Shown here: positions 60,449 to 64,000 of the stretch, piece by piece
Layout of the letters: every line of letters starts with the position of its first letter
Numbering within the stretch: the first letter of the stretch is position 1
From: Bugula neritina
Lineage: Eukaryota > Bryozoa > Gymnolaemata > Cheilostomatida > Bugulidae
Length of the DNA stretch: 64,000 nucleotides
Assembly (NCBI GenBank): GCA_964035545.1
Contig: OZ037769.1
Coordinates: 4,621,929 to 4,685,928 of the forward strand
Direction: 5' to 3'
Position numbers and translations under genes: made by a program
The notes under the pieces: generated by a model
Told to the model about the DNA's origin: nothing
The model's database searches: none
The model's input: the letters and a program-made list of their open reading frames with translations, nothing else

Positions 60449-61692
60449 TCTAGTAAATTTATTTTGGCTGTTCCCTGGAGATAACAGGGAAAAAAGTGCA
60501 CTACTCAAACAACAACATTGTGGGCTAAAGTTACATAGGAAAATGTAGGATCCAAATTAAAAAAAAAATCAAATAATTATTAATTAACTTTTGAGTGTTC
60601 AATATTAATATTTTCAAAGAAATCTAAAGATATAACCAGTGAATTACTAAAGTCTAAACAAAATCATAATTGATATCATTAGTACTACAATTGCCACAAG
60701 TATTAGATTCACTTTTAGCATAACTATCACTATGACTATGGGTATAACATTAAGTTTAACTGCTGATTATTAGTATTACCATTGGCATTATTATTACTAG
60801 CAGCACTACCCTTACTTATTTACTACCAGCACTCACTCAATCACTATTTTTATTACCATTCACCCTAATTTACTAATACTAATAGTAATAGCTATAGTAA
60901 TATTTATATTTGGCTAGGTTTAAAAATAAAAGCAAAGCTAAGTAAAAGACAAAGTAAAACTTAAGCTAAATCAAAATGAAAATCAGAATGAGACCGGGAA
61001 GTATTTTTTCCATGTTTAGGTAAACAAAACCACATTAAATACATTAATAAACCTGTAAGGGCATTTATATTGGGTGAGACTAACCGTATCGAGGGCTACA
61101 TTCAAACCAATTACCACTGTTCAAACCCTTGACGTTAATGTGTGCATTTTCATTTCGACTTTCATCACAAGTTTGACTGCGCGATCATTCAGGTAGCTTG
61201 ACTTCTACAGCTCACAAACATTTCTAACGGACATTCACGAATTCCTATCAATAGTTATTCTGTCACATTTCAATTCAGGCCAGAATTTCATTGGATATTT
61301 GCCTAAAATGGATCGTCCTATTGGTTTGTTGTTAAAAACCAACGTAGCAGTTGATTAGCATTAACGCTATTCCAATAAATTAATTTATTTCAAAATTATA
61401 GTTATACTTATAGTCACTGTGAATGACAATTATAATAAATAATATGATACTTAATATTACAATAATTTATGATCTTCGGTTGCTATATAAATATTAGCAC
61501 TAATAGTAATGGTAATACTAATATTATATTTTACATCTAAAGTTTACAAATAATTGAGTGAGCTTAATTTTTTACTAGACAATATTTTTCTTTCACTCCG
61601 ACTCACACAGTCACACTCACAGTCACACTCAGTGTTACTGTCACTGTGACTTAAACTGCGCAATTTTATAAAATCATTCACTCGTGGCCGTG
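60449..61692. promoter_or_regulatory. Divergent intergenic region between AIFM3 and NSRP1
   Basis: The two ATGs face away from each other across 1,244 bp, so the region should contain both promoters and both leaders. Close to NSRP1 (61595-61640) there is a short CACTCACAGT-type repeat; 60700-60900 is rich in ACTATTA-like cryptic repeats. No TATA box can be assigned with confidence. Confidence 0.55.
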
Positions 61693-64000
61693 ATGTCAGC
61701 ACCTGCAAAAAGGTAACACCAAGTCTTGCCAGTATCTGTTTTAACTTTAGTTTTATTGTGTTTATTATCAACTTAAACTTGCTTTGACATTCACTCTACT
61801 AGTTGAGTACTACTACTAATACTACTAGTATAAGTACTACTAGCTATTAGATTTAGTATTAGTAACTATTGTTGTTGTTAACAGTTAATGTTATTATGAT
61901 TTATATTACTGGGCATTCATTTGGTCTCGTGCCATGTCTACTCTTCTAGTGACTAGTCATATTAATAATGTAATATTACTACTACTGGTAAACGTAATAC
62001 ACTTACAGTTACACTATCTTTAAAACCCATTGAATCATTATCGCACTAATACTCTACTCAAAACTAAGCTTATGTAAACTACTGATGCAACCTTTTTTTT
62101 ATAATAATGACTCAAAATGTAAATCCTAAGATGAGTGTGAGTAAACCTAAAAGTTTTAATCTGAGTCCTACTCTTAGCTTCACACACTGATGCAAATAGC
62201 AATAGTAGTACTAATTATAAGCAATACTATGAATAATTTAGCATTAAAAACTAGCAAGGCTCTAAGTCTTACTATGAGTATGAATGATAATTGGTAATTA
62301 CTCTTGTATGATCTAATATTATAATTTATTTGTTATGAATTTGCCTTTTTAGTAAAAGTTAAAGTTATAGTTAGGTTTTAGACTTTAAAAAATTAAGATG
62401 CTATGCTACAAATTGTAAAGAGTAATGTTTATGACTTGGTTGTTGTAAGTGTGACTACTGCTCTAAAGTCTAAATCAATTGATATTGATATTAAATTACT
62501 GCTTCTACCATATATTATTATCAAGATGAAGATTTTTATCAGTTTTAGACCTGTTGCAACCTTAAATATTTTTAAGTTTCAGTTTAAGATGCAAGTAAGC
62601 AGTTTCTAACTGCTAATAGCTTTTTGGTTTTTTATCTGCTGTTGAAAACATATGCACTCACAGTTTTAGCTAAATAAACTTGCTAAGTGTTTCGAATGGT
62701 AGTATATTATATAATTTTTTACAATAATTTATTCTACGCAGACAATGCAAGTAGATATTTTAAACATTCAAGTATGCACTACGCCTTTCTATATAGGTAT
62801 GGGCTCATAAAGCTGCAGAAAAGGGAAAATAAACCTGCTACGGTAAAGAAAGCCAGCATATTCGATAGTGATGACAGCGATGAGGTTAGTGGAGTAGATA
62901 ATGTGGGGTTTAAATTTTATAAATTTATCAATAATAATGTAGCCGTAATAATTTAATTATATGTACATGTTGATCGTTTTATATTTTTCATGAATTTACA
63001 TATTTATGATTTTTATTGCAGGATGCAATGGCTGCTGCAAATCGAGAAATTGATTTGGCATCACAGAAAAATAAAGTCAAAAGACAGGTGCATAGCTAAA
63101 ATAACTCCATTACAGCTACAATAATCCATTATAGAGAAGAGTTTGTGATAAAATAGCTTTAATCATTTGAGTTTCTGTATATGCTTCACTATCTTCAAAT
63201 GCTTGCAATGCAAGTCAAAATGCATTAACTCCAAGCTGGCATGAAAACATATGTTTTGGTATATTTTCATATCGTGTTGTAGACACAAATGGATATCGAC
63301 AAAGCATTGGCTGACGATCCTGATGTCTATGCATATGATGAGTTATATGATGATATGAAAAAGAAGGAAAAGGAGCAAGTAGAAGAAAGGCTAAACATAT
63401 CTAAGAATGCTGAGCGCAAAGTGGGTGTCTACATTTCTTTTTATTTTGCAAGTGCGCTAAACTGCATGTCATAGAATTCATTGCCTGATTATAAAAAAGT
63501 CAAAGTTCATGGGCCAAGCTATCATTTGTAATTTTTTATTTTTTTTCACTTTCATATTCAATGATTTCTATTTTGTTTGATAACTTCAAATTAGCAAAGT
63601 TTCTTTTTTAAAGAAACATCCAGCTGGAAAGAATTAATTTTACAAAACAAGCGAAAATGTTTGGTTTCTATAGAAACCTGTATAAGCAGCTTGTAAAAAT
63701 AATCTAAGAATAAAATCGAGTGTTATTCATTGTTGCTGAAAGATTAAAACAAATCAGAGCTTTTGTTTTACCAGCTGAGTTGTTAGCTTGAAGAGCACAT
63801 TTAATGATTGCGTGTTAGTTAAGACAACGTTATAGTCAGTTGTCTTCCCTTGTATTTTCCAGTCAAAGTATATAACAGGCTTGCTTAAAGCTGCTGAGAA
63901 ACGACAAAAGGAGCATGAAAGGAGAGCCGAAAAGAAAGTGCAGAAGGTAGACATACTGGAGTTAGTTCCCCCTGTTTACTGTATAGTTCTGCCTATCAGC
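61693..64000 (+). CDS. NSRP1: Nuclear speckle splicing regulatory protein 1, 5' part
   Basis: Five exons join in frame: 61693..61712, 62797..62884, 63022..63087, 63283..63420, 63863..63946; the gene continues past the window. It starts MSAPAKR then YGLIKLQKRENKPATVKK, with the acidic SIFDSDDSDE after it. Next come AAANREIDLASQKNKVKRQ, then IDKALADDPDVYAYDELYDD, and SKYITGLLKAAEKRQKEHER. These match the conserved N-terminal region of NSRP1 (CCDC55), including the DxxVYxYDxxYDxM core and the basic coiled coil. The family acts in alternative splice-site choice in nuclear speckles. The start was chosen because the 20-nt first exon ends in phase 2 at GTAACA, exactly what exon 2 needs, and its length is like that of relatives. 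The Arg/Ser-rich C-terminus is not in view. Confidence 0.92.

Overview
The window is AT-rich eukaryotic DNA from an animal: multi-exon genes with GT-AG introns, tRNA-derived SINEs, Tc1/mariner-type relics and long microsatellites. Gene content (Rieske-type AIFM3, NSRP1, a type II membrane M1 aminopeptidase, a carboxylesterase) is bilaterian. A lophotrochozoan such as a mollusc is plausible, but I cannot name the species from sequence alone. Exon borders below were worked out by hand from splice sites and reading phase.

Layout. 1-2235 (-): first two exons of a secreted carboxylesterase. 3507-14797 (-): 24 recognised exons of an M1 aminopeptidase N-like protein that keeps its zinc ligands but has lost the catalytic Glu, the catalytic Tyr and the GAMEN motif, so it is probably a pseudo-enzyme. 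16973-18128 and 20928-21806 (+): two paralogous two-exon genes for small type II membrane proteins with a Lys-Arg site at the exon junction and a conserved Cys-Arg-x6-Cys C-terminus. I recognise no family for these, and they share a proximal promoter block. 23661-24656: a decayed Tc1/mariner element.

24985-48305: a tandem segmental duplication of the 3' end of AIFM3. Three partial copies (27115-28668, 36211-38443, 41925-43946, all -) lie downstream of the complete 15-exon AIFM3 gene (46481-60448, -), whose exons sum to 602 codons. Two copies carry frameshifts; the most distal remains open and phase-compatible. A GC-rich retrotransposon (29160-33829) sits inside a roughly 340-bp repeat between two copies. 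It has gag and protease, an integrase zinc-binding segment and a spliced zinc-finger ORF, but no reverse transcriptase or integrase core.

61693-64000 (+): the start of NSRP1, divergent from AIFM3 across about 1.2 kb. Introns and spacers hold SINEs, MITE-like foldbacks, a roughly 1-kb minisatellite next to the AIFM3 Rieske exon, and large palindromes.

The most novel content is the paired peptide-precursor-like genes beside the inactive aminopeptidase, followed by the AIFM3 3' array and the retroelement's spliced zinc-finger ORF.
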